Below, piece after piece: positions 8,799-17,202 of a stretch of DNA of 64,000 nt. The notes below the pieces were generated by a model that did no database searches, was not told where the DNA came from, and saw only the letters and a list, made by a program, of their open reading frames with translations. Position numbers and translations under genes: made by a program. Origin of the DNA: Actinoplanes regularis (GTDB taxonomy: Bacteria; Actinomycetota; Actinomycetes; Mycobacteriales; Micromonosporaceae); the NCBI RefSeq assembly GCF_900188005.1, contig NZ_FZNR01000006.1, positions 124,001 through 188,000 on the forward strand. The letters are read 5' to 3'. Each line of letters opens with the position of its first letter. Positions within the stretch are counted from its first letter, which is position 1.

Positions 8799-9875
8799 AT
8801 GAAAATCGCTGTTGCCCTGGCCGCCACCGCTCTCCTGCTGGTGCCGGCCGCCCCCGCGCAGGCCCATCCCCGGCTGTCGATGCTCGGCGCGGACGTGTCC
8901 ACCCTCCCTCGCGCCCTCGACCTCGGCGCGAAGTTCTACGACGTCCGCGGCCACCGCGCCGACCCCTACGAGATCCTGAAGAAGGCCGGCGTCAACTACG
9001 TCCGGCTGCGCATCTGGAACGACCCGACCAGCGGTTACAACAACAAGACCGAGGTCGTGCGGCAGGCGCGCGAGGCCAAGCGGCACGGGCTCAAGGTGCT
9101 GATCGACTTCCACTACTCGGACACCTGGGCCGACCCGGGCAAGCAGTTCACCCCGGCGGCGTGGGCCGGCCACGACCTGGCCCAACTGGCGCGGGACGTC
9201 TACGACTTCACCTACGACGTGTGCCGCGCGACCGGCCCGGACAGCGTGCAGATCGGCAACGAGATCAACACCGGCATGCTGTGGCCCAGGGGGCAGGTCA
9301 CCAACAGCGACTTCGCGCCGCTCGCGTCGCTGCTCAAGGCCGGCTACGACGCCGCCAAGGCCTGCTCGCGCAAGACCCAGGTCATCATCCACACCGCGAA
9401 CGCCGGCAGCATCGGCGCCGCGCACTGGTTCTACGACGGGATCGCCGCGCAGGGCGTGAAGTGGGACATCACCGCGCTCTCCTACTACTGCATGTGGCAC
9501 GGCGACCTGACCAACCTGGCGACCGTGCTCACCGACGTCCAGGCGCGCTACGGCAAGCCCACGGTGATCGCCGAGACGGCCTACCCGTACACCACGGACA
9601 ACTACGACCACCTGGAGAACATCATCACCTCGGCCGCGCCGTGCGACGGGATCCCCGCGTCGCCGCAGGGCCAGGCGACCGAGTTCACGCAGGTGCAGGA
9701 TGTCGCCCGGGCCTCCGGGGCGCTCGGCGTCTTCTACTGGGAGCCCACCTGGACCGCGATCGACGGCAACGGGTGGGACACCGAGGACCTCGAGAACTCC
9801 GGCAACGCCTGGGAGAACATGGCGACCTTCGACGACACGGGCCGGATCAACCCGTACATCGTCTGGCGTCGCTGA
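8799..9875 (+). CDS. Secreted GH53 endo-beta-1,4-galactanase (copy 1)
   Basis: 358 residues. Signal peptide MKIAVALAATALLLVPAAPA ending at AQA-H. The GH53 TIM barrel begins at LSMLGADVSTLPRALDLGAK; acid/base Glu is in QIGNEINTG (about 153) and the nucleophile Glu in VIAETAYPY (about 258), with YYCMWHG between them. The enzyme cuts beta-1,4-galactan (type I arabinogalactan side chains of pectin) outside the cell to galacto-oligosaccharides that the adjacent importer could take up. CAAGGAG precedes the start. A close paralogue follows immediately at 9926. Confidence 0.93.
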   Translation: MKIAVALAATALLLVPAAPAQAHPRLSMLGADVSTLPRALDLGAKFYDVRGHRADPYEILKKAGVNYVRLRIWNDPTSGYNNKTEVVRQAREAKRHGLKVLIDFHYSDTWADPGKQFTPAAWAGHDLAQLARDVYDFTYDVCRATGPDSVQIGNEINTGMLWPRGQVTNSDFAPLASLLKAGYDAAKACSRKTQVIIHTANAGSIGAAHWFYDGIAAQGVKWDITALSYYCMWHGDLTNLATVLTDVQARYGKPTVIAETAYPYTTDNYDHLENIITSAAPCDGIPASPQGQATEFTQVQDVARASGALGVFYWEPTWTAIDGNGWDTEDLENSGNAWENMATFDDTGRINPYIVWRR

Positions 9876-9925
9876 GGTTTCACGGGGGATCCACCACCCC
9901 TTCTCCTCCCCCCTTAAGGAGAGCA

Positions 9926-11032
9926 ATGAAAACATCCCTACGTGCCCTCATCGGGTCCGCGGTCGCCGCGGTCACGCTGCTGGCACTCAACCCCGCACCC
10001 GCACAGGCCGCCTCGCTCACCATGCTCGGCGCCGACGTGTCGACGCTGCAGCGCACCCTCGACCTGGGCGGCAAGTACTACACCGCGTCCGGGACCCAGG
10101 CGGACCCGTACGACATCCTCGCCGGCGCCGGCGCCAACTACATGCGCCTGCGGGTCTGGAACAACCCGGCCAGCGGCTACAACAACAAGGCCAAGGTGCT
10201 CCAGCAGGCGAAGGCGATCAAGGCCAAGGGCCTGAAGCTCCTGATCGACTTCCACTACTCGGACACCTGGGCCGACCCGGGCAAGCAGTACCCACCGGCG
10301 GCCTGGAGCTCGCACAGCCTCACGCAGTTGCAGACCGACGTCTACAACTACACGTACGACGTGTGCACCGCGCTCAAGTCGCAGGGCACCACCCCGGACA
10401 GCGTGCAGATCGGCAACGAGATCAACGTCGGCATGCTGTGGCCCAAGGGGCAGGTCACCAACAGCAACTTCGCGCCGCTGGCGAGCCTGCTCAAGCAGGG
10501 CTACAACGCGACCAAAGCCTGCAACAGCGGCACCCAGGTCATGATCCACACGGCGGACGCGGACAGCGACGCGAACGCCCGCTGGTTCTACGACGGCATC
10601 AAGGCGCAGGGTGTCACCTGGGACATCACCGCGCTCTCCTACTACTGCATGTGGCACGGCACGCTGGCGAACCTGTACAACGTGATCGCCGACGTGAAAT
10701 CCCGCTACGGCAAGCCGGTCGTGATCGTCGAGACCGCGTACATGTACACCACGGCCAACGCCGACGGCCAGTCGAACTCGATCCCCGGCACCACGACCTG
10801 CGACGGCCAGGCCGCGACGAAGGCCGGCCAGGGCACCGAGTTCACCTGGATCCAGAACACGGCCCGGAACGCGGGTGCCGTCGGCGTCTTCTACTGGGAA
10901 CCGACCTGGTACGCCATCGCCGGCAACGGCTGGGACCCGGCGAACATCAACGGCACCGGAGACGGCTGGGACAACATGGCCACCTTCGACGCCTCCGGCA
11001 AGTTCAACTCCTATGTGAAGTGGACCGCCTGA
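9926..11032 (+). CDS. Secreted GH53 endo-beta-1,4-galactanase (copy 2)
   Basis: 368 residues, a tandem paralogue of the preceding gene with near-identical core blocks (MLGADVSTLQRTLDLGGKYY, LIDFHYSDTWADPGKQ, QIGNEINVGMLWPKG, VIVETAYMYTT). Signal peptide ends at AQA-AS (about residue 30). It carries a short insertion after the nucleophile (GQSNSIPGTTTCDGQ region). AAGGAG lies just upstream; the 50-bp gap to copy 1 suggests cotranscription. A strong hairpin terminator follows at 11054. Duplication may widen the range of galactan chain lengths attacked, but that is a guess. Confidence 0.93.
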   Translation: MKTSLRALIGSAVAAVTLLALNPAPAQAASLTMLGADVSTLQRTLDLGGKYYTASGTQADPYDILAGAGANYMRLRVWNNPASGYNNKAKVLQQAKAIKAKGLKLLIDFHYSDTWADPGKQYPPAAWSSHSLTQLQTDVYNYTYDVCTALKSQGTTPDSVQIGNEINVGMLWPKGQVTNSNFAPLASLLKQGYNATKACNSGTQVMIHTADADSDANARWFYDGIKAQGVTWDITALSYYCMWHGTLANLYNVIADVKSRYGKPVVIVETAYMYTTANADGQSNSIPGTTTCDGQAATKAGQGTEFTWIQNTARNAGAVGVFYWEPTWYAIAGNGWDPANINGTGDGWDNMATFDASGKFNSYVKWTA

Positions 11033-11053
11033 CCCTGTTCCGTCCCCGGTAGG

Positions 11054-11087
11054 GCCGGCCCGGCGTTTCCCCGAGCGCCGGGCCGGC
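11054..11087 (+). terminator. Rho-independent-like hairpin after the GH53 pair
   Basis: Perfect 12-bp arms (GCCGGCCCGGCG at 11054-11065 and its complement at 11076-11087) around a 10-nt loop, 22 bp after the second galactanase stop. There is no clear T tract, as is common in high-GC actinobacteria. It also serves the convergent gene ending at 11129. Confidence 0.7.
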
Positions 11088-11128
11088 GCCATTCCTGACG
11101 CCGGCCCGGAACCCGTGAGCGCGGCGCT

Positions 11129-12181
11129 CTATCGAGACGGAGACGCGGAGGGCGACGGAGCCGACGAGCGGGCCGGCGCCGGGGCGGAGACGGACGCCGA
11201 AGGCGAGACCGCACCACCCGCCGGGCGCTCCGAAGCCGATGCGGCCGGAACAGCGGCGGACGCCGGGACGGAGGAATCCGGGGAGGGGGTCACGTCGTCG
11301 GTCGGGGACGGGGGCGGGGAGCGGAACGGGTTGACCTGCGGACAGTGCGGATAGCCGCGCTGCCAACTCGTCCACGAATCACCGGTCCGCTGGTCGACAC
11401 AGTACTGACTGCCGAGTCGCAGGGGCGCGCCGTTCTGGTCGTAGAGCAGGGCGTCCTCGACGAGGCGGCCCTGGGAGTCGTAGACGAAGACGTCCTGCAC
11501 GCTGTCGTACGGACTGCCGCCGCTGTAGGTGGCATCCATGTACGGCGTGCTCCGCGAGCTGCTGTCGGCGCCGGCGAACCCGGCCAGCGCGAGCAGGACC
11601 AGCACGGCGGTCCCGGACCAGAGGGCGTACCGCGGCCAGGGCTTGTCGGGCAGCTCCCGGCGGCCGAACCAGATCGAGGCGACGACGCACCCGGCCAGCA
11701 GGGCCAGGGCCACCAGCACGCTGTCGCCGATCCTGGGCAGCAGGCCGACCGGCCCGGATCCGCCGTCGAGCAGGTGCGCCAGCACCATGGCGACCAGGTA
11801 GCCCCGCAGCACCCACCAGGCCGGGCGCAGCAGGACCAGGAACTCGCTCGCCCGCTCGTAACCGAGGACCGGGCCGACACGGACGTCGACGGCCCGCAGC
11901 CACCGCAGGACCCGCTCACGCACCTCGTCGGGGCGTACCCAGGGCGACATATCCTTCGGCGACTCGGTGGCGAGACCGGCCGCGGCGAGCAGTTCGGCCG
12001 CGTACGCCGAGGGTGCCCCGAGCCGCTCGACCAGCGTGCCGTTGCCCTCGGCGAGAACCTCGGCCAGGTGCTCCGGAAGGTCGTCGAGCAGCTCCTCACG
12101 GGTGGCCTCGGGCAGGCCGCCGAGCGCCAGGCGCACCTCGGCGACGTAGCCGGTGATCTCGTCCTCTGCGATGTCGTTCAC
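11129..12181 (-). CDS. PadR-associated DUF1700/HAAS-type membrane sensor protein
   Basis: 350 residues from a GTG that overlaps the PadR stop (GTGA at 12178-12181). Residues 1-75 form a helical domain of the DUF1700/HAAS type (EVRLALGGLPEATREELLDD, LVERLGAPSAYAAELLAAAG). Three to four membrane segments follow (LVALALLAGCVVASIWF and ALWSGTAVLVLLALAGF among them). The outer C-terminal part has a DSVQDVFVYDSQGRLVEDAL segment, two Cys, and a long Ser/Pro/Ala tail. DUF1700-type proteins usually sit beside PadR regulators and are thought to relay signals to them. The tail is low complexity and poorly constrained. Exact ligand unknown. Confidence 0.8.
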   Translation of the reverse strand: MNDIAEDEITGYVAEVRLALGGLPEATREELLDDLPEHLAEVLAEGNGTLVERLGAPSAYAAELLAAAGLATESPKDMSPWVRPDEVRERVLRWLRAVDVRVGPVLGYERASEFLVLLRPAWWVLRGYLVAMVLAHLLDGGSGPVGLLPRIGDSVLVALALLAGCVVASIWFGRRELPDKPWPRYALWSGTAVLVLLALAGFAGADSSSRSTPYMDATYSGGSPYDSVQDVFVYDSQGRLVEDALLYDQNGAPLRLGSQYCVDQRTGDSWTSWQRGYPHCPQVNPFRSPPPSPTDDVTPSPDSSVPASAAVPAASASERPAGGAVSPSASVSAPAPARSSAPSPSASPSR

Positions 12182-12507
12182 GCGGTCCCCCGGTCGCGAA
12201 GCAGATCGTCCATGATCGACGCGAAGCCGCGCCAGGTCTTCCCGTTGCGTTCCAGTTCGGCCCGGCCGGCGGCGTTCAGCGCGTAGTACTTGCGGTGCGG
12301 GCCCTCGTCGCTGGGCACCACATACGTGTTCAGGAAGCCGTTGGCGAAGAGCCGGCGCAGTGTGCCGTAAACCGAGGCGTCGCCGACGTCCTGCAGGCCG
12401 GCTGCCCGGAGCCGGCGCAGGATGTCGTAGCCGTAACCGTCGCCCTCGCGCAGCACGGCGAGGACGGCCAGATCCAGCACGCCCTTGAGGAGCTGGGTCG
12501 TATCCAC
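12178..12507 (-). CDS. PadR-family transcriptional regulator
   Basis: About 109 residues: winged helix with TTQLLKGVLDLAVLAVLREG, YGYDILRRL and DASVYGTLRRL, followed by HRKYYALNAAGRAEL. Two GTG starts are possible (12507 or 12516); 12507 gives the family-typical start MDTTQLLKG. Neither has a strong ribosome site, so a leaderless transcript is possible. It is translationally coupled (GTGA) to the DUF1700-type membrane gene, the standard pairing for this regulator class. Confidence 0.85.
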   Translation of the reverse strand: MDTTQLLKGVLDLAVLAVLREGDGYGYDILRRLRAAGLQDVGDASVYGTLRRLFANGFLNTYVVPSDEGPHRKYYALNAAGRAELERNGKTWRGFASIMDDLLRDRGTA

Positions 12508-12637
12508 GCACGGCACACTACTGCGCTATCCGAAGTACCGTCAACGCCGCGATACCGCACGATCCGATGTGGGCTGTGAACGCGGGCGAAGGGCACCGTT
12601 CGTACCCCGGAAAAGGGGTTCGCGACGGCGAACGGAA

Positions 12638-12669
12638 ACGGGCGGCGCCGCGGAAGCGGCACCGCCCGT
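12638..12669 (-). terminator. Terminator of the MMPL gene
   Basis: ACGGGCGG-C-GCCGC, GGAA tetraloop, GCGGC-A-CCGCCCGT: a 13-bp interrupted stem ten bases after the MMPL stop on the minus strand. The compact loop and symmetry make it a convincing terminator. Confidence 0.75.
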
Positions 12670-12678
12670 TGTCTCGGG

Positions 12679-14907
12679 TCAGACGGACGCGGAACGCGTC
12701 TCGTCCGCAGCGGAGCCGGCGGCGGACGGCTCGACGACCGGAGCGGACGGCTCGGCCGGGACGGCGGATGCCTTACGCTCCAGCGCCGCACCCTCGACGT
12801 CGAGCTCCGGCAGCCACCGCAGCCAGCTCGGCAGCCACCACGCCGACCGGCCCAGCAGCGCGAGCGCCGCCGGAACCGCGATCATGCGGATCACGAACGC
12901 GTCGAACGCGATGCCCACCGCGAGGGCGAACGCGATCGGCTTGACCGTGTCGTTGCCCTCGGGAACGAACGCGGCGAAGACCGCGAACATGATCGTCGCG
13001 GCGGCGAGCACGACCGGGGCGGCCTGCCGGAAACCGGTGACGATCGCGTCGCGCGGCGACGCGCCGTGGGCGTGCGCCTCGTGCATCCGGGACACCAGGA
13101 ACACCTGGTAGTCCATGGCCAGGCCGAAGAGGATGCCGACGATGATGATCGGCGCGAGGCTGATGATCGGACCGGTGGAGCCGGCGTTGACCACGTCGGC
13201 GAGCCAGCCCCACTGGAAGACCGCGACCGTGGCGCCGAACGCCGAGCCGATGGTGAGCAGGAAGCCGAGCACGCCGACGACCGGCACGAGCAGCGACCGG
13301 AACACCAGCACCAGCAGCACGAACGCCAGGCCGACGACGAGCGCGAGGTAGACCGGGAGCGCGTCGTTGAGCTTCTGCGAAACGTCGATGCTGATCGCGG
13401 TCTGGCCGGTGACATACACCTTGGCGCCGTCACTGTCGGCGATCTTGTCGCGGATGCCGTGCACCAGGTCGACGGTCTTCTGGTCCTCCGCGCCGGAGGC
13501 CGGGATGACGGTGATCAGGGCGGCGGACCCGCTCTGGGCGGGCTGGGCCGGGGTGGCCAGCGCGACGCCGGGCAGCGTGGCGATCTGCTGCTGCACGGTG
13601 GTCGCGTACGCCACCGCGTTCGGCCCGTCGACCAGGATCAGCAGCGGCGCGCTGACGCCGGGGCCGAACCGCGCTTCGATGAGGGCGTCGGCCTTGGCCT
13701 GGGTGCTGCCCTCGGCCGAGCGCTGCGCCAGGGTGGTCTGCATCTTGAAGAACGGCAGCGCGATCACGCCGAGCGCGACCAGCGCGACCAGCAGGCTGGC
13801 GACGGGCCGACGGGTGACCGTGTGCGCCCAGCCGCGGATGAAGCCGCGCCCCTCGGTGACGGTGTCGTCGGCGGGCGGGGCGTCGCGCAGCTTGCGCGGC
13901 AGCGCCTTCCGGCCGATGAACCCGAGGATCGCCGGGACCAGGGTGATCGCGACGAGCACGGCGACGACGATGGTGGCCGAGGCGGCCAGGCCCATCTCGG
14001 TGAGGAACGGGATGCCGACGACGGAGAGGCCGGCGAGGGCGATGACCACGGTCAGGCCGGCCGTCACGACCGCCGAGCCGGCGGTGCCCACCGCGTACGC
14101 CGCGGCGGACTCGACGTCCTTGCCGGCGCGCAACTCGTGCCGGAACCGGGTGACGATGAAGAGCGCGTAGTCGATGCCGACCGCCAGGCCCAGCATCACC
14201 GCCAGGATCGGGGTGGTCGACTGCAGCTGGACGAAGCCGGAGAGGGTGGTGATGCCGGCGACGCCGATGCCGACCCCGACGATCGCGGTCAGCAGGTTCA
14301 TCCCGGCGGCCACCAGCGAGCCGTAGCTGAGGGCGAGGACGATCAGGGCGACCACGACGCCGATGAGCTCGGAGGCGCCGCCGACGTCGGCCGGGTTGCT
14401 CAGCGCCTCACCGCGGGCCTCCACGGTCAGCCCGCCCTGGCGGGCCTGGGCGAGCGCCTCGGTGATCGCGGCGCGCTCCTCGTCGGTCACCTCGGACGGC
14501 TGCACGCCGTAGGTGACCGTGGTCAGCGCCGTGCTCAGGTCCCGCGACACCGCCGGGCTCCGCTGGTCGAACGGGTCGCTCGCCACCGCGACGCCGGGCA
14601 GCTTGCCGAACGTGGCGACGGACTGCGCGACCTGCCCGGCGAGCGCCGGGTCGGTGATCTTCTGACCGGCCGGCGCCTCGAACACGACCTGCACCCGCGC
14701 GCCGGCGGACGCGTCCCCGAACTGATCCTTCATCAGGTCGAGCGCGGTGGTGGACTCCTGGCCGGGAATGCGGAACGTGTTGACGGTCTCGCCGGAGAGC
14801 TTGACCGCACCGAAGGCCACGGCCAGCAGGGCGAGCAGCCAGACGACCGTGACGATGATGCGATGCCGGACGGCACCGAGGCCGAGGCGATGCAGCAGCG
14901 TTGCCAT
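12679..14907 (-). CDS. MMPL/RND-family membrane exporter
   Basis: 742 residues with the two-fold MMPL plan: one TM, a large outer loop, then a five-TM block, repeated. Visible landmarks are MLGLAVGIDYALFIVTRFRH in the first half and GLAMDYQVFLVSRMHEAH in the second, the Asp-Tyr pairs thought to carry protons. Members export lipids, siderophores or drugs; the substrate here is unknown. ATG 14907 has AAGGGA upstream; a longer frame continues into the TetR gene but is not needed. The C-terminal 50 residues are acidic/Ala-rich. The TetR gene 13 bp upstream is the likely local regulator. Confidence 0.9.
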   Translation of the reverse strand: MATLLHRLGLGAVRHRIIVTVVWLLALLAVAFGAVKLSGETVNTFRIPGQESTTALDLMKDQFGDASAGARVQVVFEAPAGQKITDPALAGQVAQSVATFGKLPGVAVASDPFDQRSPAVSRDLSTALTTVTYGVQPSEVTDEERAAITEALAQARQGGLTVEARGEALSNPADVGGASELIGVVVALIVLALSYGSLVAAGMNLLTAIVGVGIGVAGITTLSGFVQLQSTTPILAVMLGLAVGIDYALFIVTRFRHELRAGKDVESAAAYAVGTAGSAVVTAGLTVVIALAGLSVVGIPFLTEMGLAASATIVVAVLVAITLVPAILGFIGRKALPRKLRDAPPADDTVTEGRGFIRGWAHTVTRRPVASLLVALVALGVIALPFFKMQTTLAQRSAEGSTQAKADALIEARFGPGVSAPLLILVDGPNAVAYATTVQQQIATLPGVALATPAQPAQSGSAALITVIPASGAEDQKTVDLVHGIRDKIADSDGAKVYVTGQTAISIDVSQKLNDALPVYLALVVGLAFVLLVLVFRSLLVPVVGVLGFLLTIGSAFGATVAVFQWGWLADVVNAGSTGPIISLAPIIIVGILFGLAMDYQVFLVSRMHEAHAHGASPRDAIVTGFRQAAPVVLAAATIMFAVFAAFVPEGNDTVKPIAFALAVGIAFDAFVIRMIAVPAALALLGRSAWWLPSWLRWLPELDVEGAALERKASAVPAEPSAPVVEPSAAGSAADETRSASV

Positions 14908-14920
14908 AGGGGTCCCTTGT

Positions 14921-15511
14921 TCAGTGAGTGGGTGGATGGCCGAGCGCGTCATAGGCGACGTCGACAAGGGTGTTGACCGAATCAGGGGTGAAACAGTCGC
15001 GCAGGGCGACGCCGGCCACCGCCAGCGCGCCGAGCGCGCCGACGACCCGGATCGCCCGTCGCGGATCGGCGACCGGACCGGCGCCGAAGGTGGTGCCGCT
15101 GAACGGCTCGTCACCGAAGGCGGCGGCCACCTCGTCACCGATCACCCGCAGCGCCGCGCCGACCTCGCTCTCCCCCTCGGCGAGCAGACAGGAGAGCAGC
15201 AACGCGACGGCGCCGGGCTGCCCGACGGCGAGCCGGGCCACCCCGGTGATCACCGACCGGTCGCGCTCCGCTCCGGGCGGCAGGTTCGCGGCGAGCGCGG
15301 CGACCTCCCGGATCTGCCGTACACAGCGCTCGACGACCGCCTCCTGCAGCGCCTCCTTGGTGGGGAAGCGGTGCAGCAGGCCGGTCTTGGAGTAGCCCAC
15401 CGCGTCGGCGATGCGCTGCACCGACGTCTCCTTGAAGCCGTGCCGGGCGAACAGCGTGGCGGCGGCGTCGAGGATCTCGTCGTCGATCTGCTGCTTGGTG
15501 GGGCGGGGCAT
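14921..15511 (-). CDS. TetR-family repressor (exporter-linked)
   Basis: 196 residues from ATG 15511. N-terminal HTH: ILDAAATLFARHGFKETSVQ and IADAVGYSKTGLLHRFPTKE. The C-terminal ligand domain ends at GHPPTH. It is immediately upstream of and codirectional with the MMPL exporter, the common arrangement for a drug- or lipid-responsive repressor. A perfect inverted repeat at 15533-15547, 22 bp upstream of the start, is the likely autoregulatory operator. Confidence 0.9.
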   Translation of the reverse strand: MPRPTKQQIDDEILDAAATLFARHGFKETSVQRIADAVGYSKTGLLHRFPTKEALQEAVVERCVRQIREVAALAANLPPGAERDRSVITGVARLAVGQPGAVALLLSCLLAEGESEVGAALRVIGDEVAAAFGDEPFSGTTFGAGPVADPRRAIRVVGALGALAVAGVALRDCFTPDSVNTLVDVAYDALGHPPTH

Positions 15512-15532
15512 GGGACCACCGTAGACCTTTCT

Positions 15533-15547
15533 GGACCAGATTGGTCC
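15533..15547. promoter_or_regulatory. TetR operator GGACCA-GAT-TGGTCC
   Basis: Perfect 6-3-6 inverted repeat 22 bp upstream of the TetR start codon. GACCA-N3-TGGTC is a shape typical of TetR sites. It would control the TetR-MMPL operon. Confidence 0.7.
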
Positions 15548-15550
15548 GTC

Positions 15551-15569
15551 GGGGACCGTGGCGGTCCCC
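15551..15569. promoter_or_regulatory. Hairpin GGGGACCG-TGG-CGGTCCCC
   Basis: Perfect 8-bp stem four bases beyond the TetR operator. It shares the GGACC/GGTCC core with that operator, so it may be a second regulator site instead of a terminator. Confidence 0.45.
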
Positions 15570-15921
15570 ACACATCATCGGAGTTTGAATCCTCGCAAAA
15601 ACGCTGCAACACCACGCGCACCCGACCGGCACCCGAGTCACACCCAGCGGCGCCCATCCGGCTGCCGTGGATTCCCGCCCCCACCGGCCGCGGACGGCAC
15701 CGCGCGGGGGCCGGGTGGTCGCCGCCCCGAACGCCGCACCCGGCTCACCACGAAAGACCACGTCCGGTCCGGGTAGCCGGTGCTCCTTGTCAACCCTTTC
15801 CGCCGGTACGACCTACGGGGCACCGTGGCCAGGCTACGGGCCGAGCCCCGTGCCGATCCCGCGCGACGTCCGCGCCCCTTGCGGACCACAACGCGCCACC
15901 GGCCCCGGTCTACTTTCCGGA
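15570..15921. other. Gene-free stretch between TetR and RidA-like genes
   Basis: About 350 bp with no convincing gene on either strand: the open frames lack starts with ribosome sites and are Pro/Arg-rich translations typical of non-coding high-GC DNA. I see no repeats beyond short GC hairpins. Confidence 0.5.
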
Positions 15922-16329
15922 TCAGGTGGCCGGGACCGCGGCGGTCACCTCCACCTCCAGGGTCAGGCCGGGCAGGAACAGGGCGCTGACCTGGACCGTC
16001 GTACTCGCGGGAGGATCGGCGGGAAAGACCCGGCGGCGAACCGTCGCGTAGGCCGGCAGGTCGGCCATGTCCAGCAGGTACGTCCGGACGTGCAGGACGT
16101 CGCGGAAAGTGGCGCCGTGGGCGGCGAGCAGCCCACCGATGATCTCGAAGATCCGGGTGCTCTGCGCCCCGGTGTCCCCGGGCGCGACGACCGCGCCATC
16201 GTCGTCGACCGCGACCTGTCCGGAGAGGGTGAGCAGCGCCCCGCCGGGCAGGTCAAGGCGGGCGACGTTGGCGAACCGGTCCGCGTACGGGGCGGCGACG
16301 GTCTCCGGGTTGTCCAGGGTGAGCTTCAT
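15922..16329 (-). CDS. RidA/YjgF-family protein lacking the usual catalytic arginine
   Basis: 135 residues, the normal size for the trimeric RidA fold (LSGQVAVDDDGAVV, IFEIIGGLLAAHGATFRDVL, VEVTAAVPA at the end). Archetypal RidA hydrolyses reactive 2-aminoacrylate imines using an Arg in a PARS/ART-type motif; here the aligned stretch reads PPASTTVQVSAL with no Arg, so imine hydrolysis is doubtful and another Rid subfamily role is likely. Its ATG overlaps the stop of the dehydrogenase upstream (ATGA at 16326-16329), so the two are translated together. Confidence 0.85.
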   Translation of the reverse strand: MKLTLDNPETVAAPYADRFANVARLDLPGGALLTLSGQVAVDDDGAVVAPGDTGAQSTRIFEIIGGLLAAHGATFRDVLHVRTYLLDMADLPAYATVRRRVFPADPPASTTVQVSALFLPGLTLEVEVTAAVPAT

Positions 16330-17123
16330 CGATCCTCCAGGTTGATCAGCGCGGCCAGGTCCGCGGACTGTTCGGGTACGGCCCGCAGCAACCGCAGCGT
16401 GGCGGCGACGACCGGGGTGTCGGCGTGGGTGAGCCGCAGATCCTTGACGGCGAGCGCGACGGGGAAGTCCGCCGTGGTGCTGGCCGCCCGGCGGAGCGCC
16501 GTCCCCAGCGGGCCGCTCGCCAGCAGGTCGAGCGCCAGTTCACGCTCGACGCCGAGGCCGGCGGCGAGGGCGAGGGTGTCGTGCAGGCCGCCGAGGGCGG
16601 TGAGCATGGCGGTGTTCTGCATCAGCTTGACCGCCGACCCGGATCCGGCCCGCCCGCATCGGCGCACGGTACCGAGCTCTTTCAGCACCGGCTCGGCCCG
16701 CTCCACCGCGTCCGGCTCGCCGCCGGCGAACAGGGCGAGGGTCCCCGCGGCCGCCGCGTCGACGCTCCCGCCGACCGGGGCGTCCACGAAGTACACCCCG
16801 ACCGGCAGCCGCTCCGCGATCGCCGCCGTCTCCGCCGGGCTGATCGTGGACATCTGCACCAGCACCGTCCCGGGTCGCAGCGCGGCCGCGGCACCACCGT
16901 CGAACAGCACCGCGCTGACCGCGGGGCCGTCGGTGAGCATGGTGATCACGACCTCCGCCGCGGCGACCGCGGCCGCCGGGGTGTCCGCCACGGTCGCCGG
17001 GACAGCGGGCGCGGAGGCGGTCCGGGTGCGGTTCCAGACCGTGACCTGATGACCGGTGGCGAGCAGCCGGGCGGCCAGCGCGCTGCCCATTCGGCCGGTG
17101 CCGAGCACCGCGATGTTCGTCAT
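16326..17123 (-). CDS. 3-hydroxyisobutyrate-dehydrogenase-like NAD(P) oxidoreductase
   Basis: 265 residues from ATG 17123. N-terminal Rossmann site AVLGTGRMGSALAARL (residues 4-19), VNDAPVGGS-like loop seen as VDAPVGGSVDAAAAGTL, and the catalytic-Lys helix SAVKLMQN. The beta-hydroxyacid dehydrogenase superfamily reduces hydroxyacids or, in imine-reductase branches, C=N bonds; the coupled RidA-like gene hints at imine chemistry, which is inference. It is divergent from a LysR gene, 79 bp apart, and probably its target. Confidence 0.85.
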   Translation of the reverse strand: MTNIAVLGTGRMGSALAARLLATGHQVTVWNRTRTASAPAVPATVADTPAAAVAAAEVVITMLTDGPAVSAVLFDGGAAAALRPGTVLVQMSTISPAETAAIAERLPVGVYFVDAPVGGSVDAAAAGTLALFAGGEPDAVERAEPVLKELGTVRRCGRAGSGSAVKLMQNTAMLTALGGLHDTLALAAGLGVERELALDLLASGPLGTALRRAASTTADFPVALAVKDLRLTHADTPVVAATLRLLRAVPEQSADLAALINLEDR

Positions 17124-17178
17124 GACCTTGAAACTAGGTGAGCCGAAGGCATGCGACCAACGAGTGTTCGGCATGGCT

Positions 17179-17199
17179 GCCATGCCTGGCTAGCATGGC
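17179..17199. promoter_or_regulatory. LysR-type operator: GCCATGC-N7-GCATGGC
   Basis: Perfect 7-7-7 inverted repeat between the divergent dehydrogenase and LysR genes, with a further GCATGGC half-site at 17171-17177. It abuts the LysR GTG at 17203. LysR regulators typically bind such T-N11-A-like dyads to control themselves and the divergent gene. Confidence 0.65.
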
Positions 17200-17202
17200 T
17201 CG

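Noticed and set aside
12182..12507. N-terminal extension of the DUF1700-type membrane gene through the PadR region
   Set aside because: The extended part is an Arg/Gly-rich out-of-frame reading of the PadR gene; GTGA overlap gives a natural start.
14908..15138. N-terminal extension of the MMPL exporter
   Set aside because: It overlaps the TetR coding sequence and lacks a membrane segment; ATG 14907 has a ribosome site and starts the first TM.
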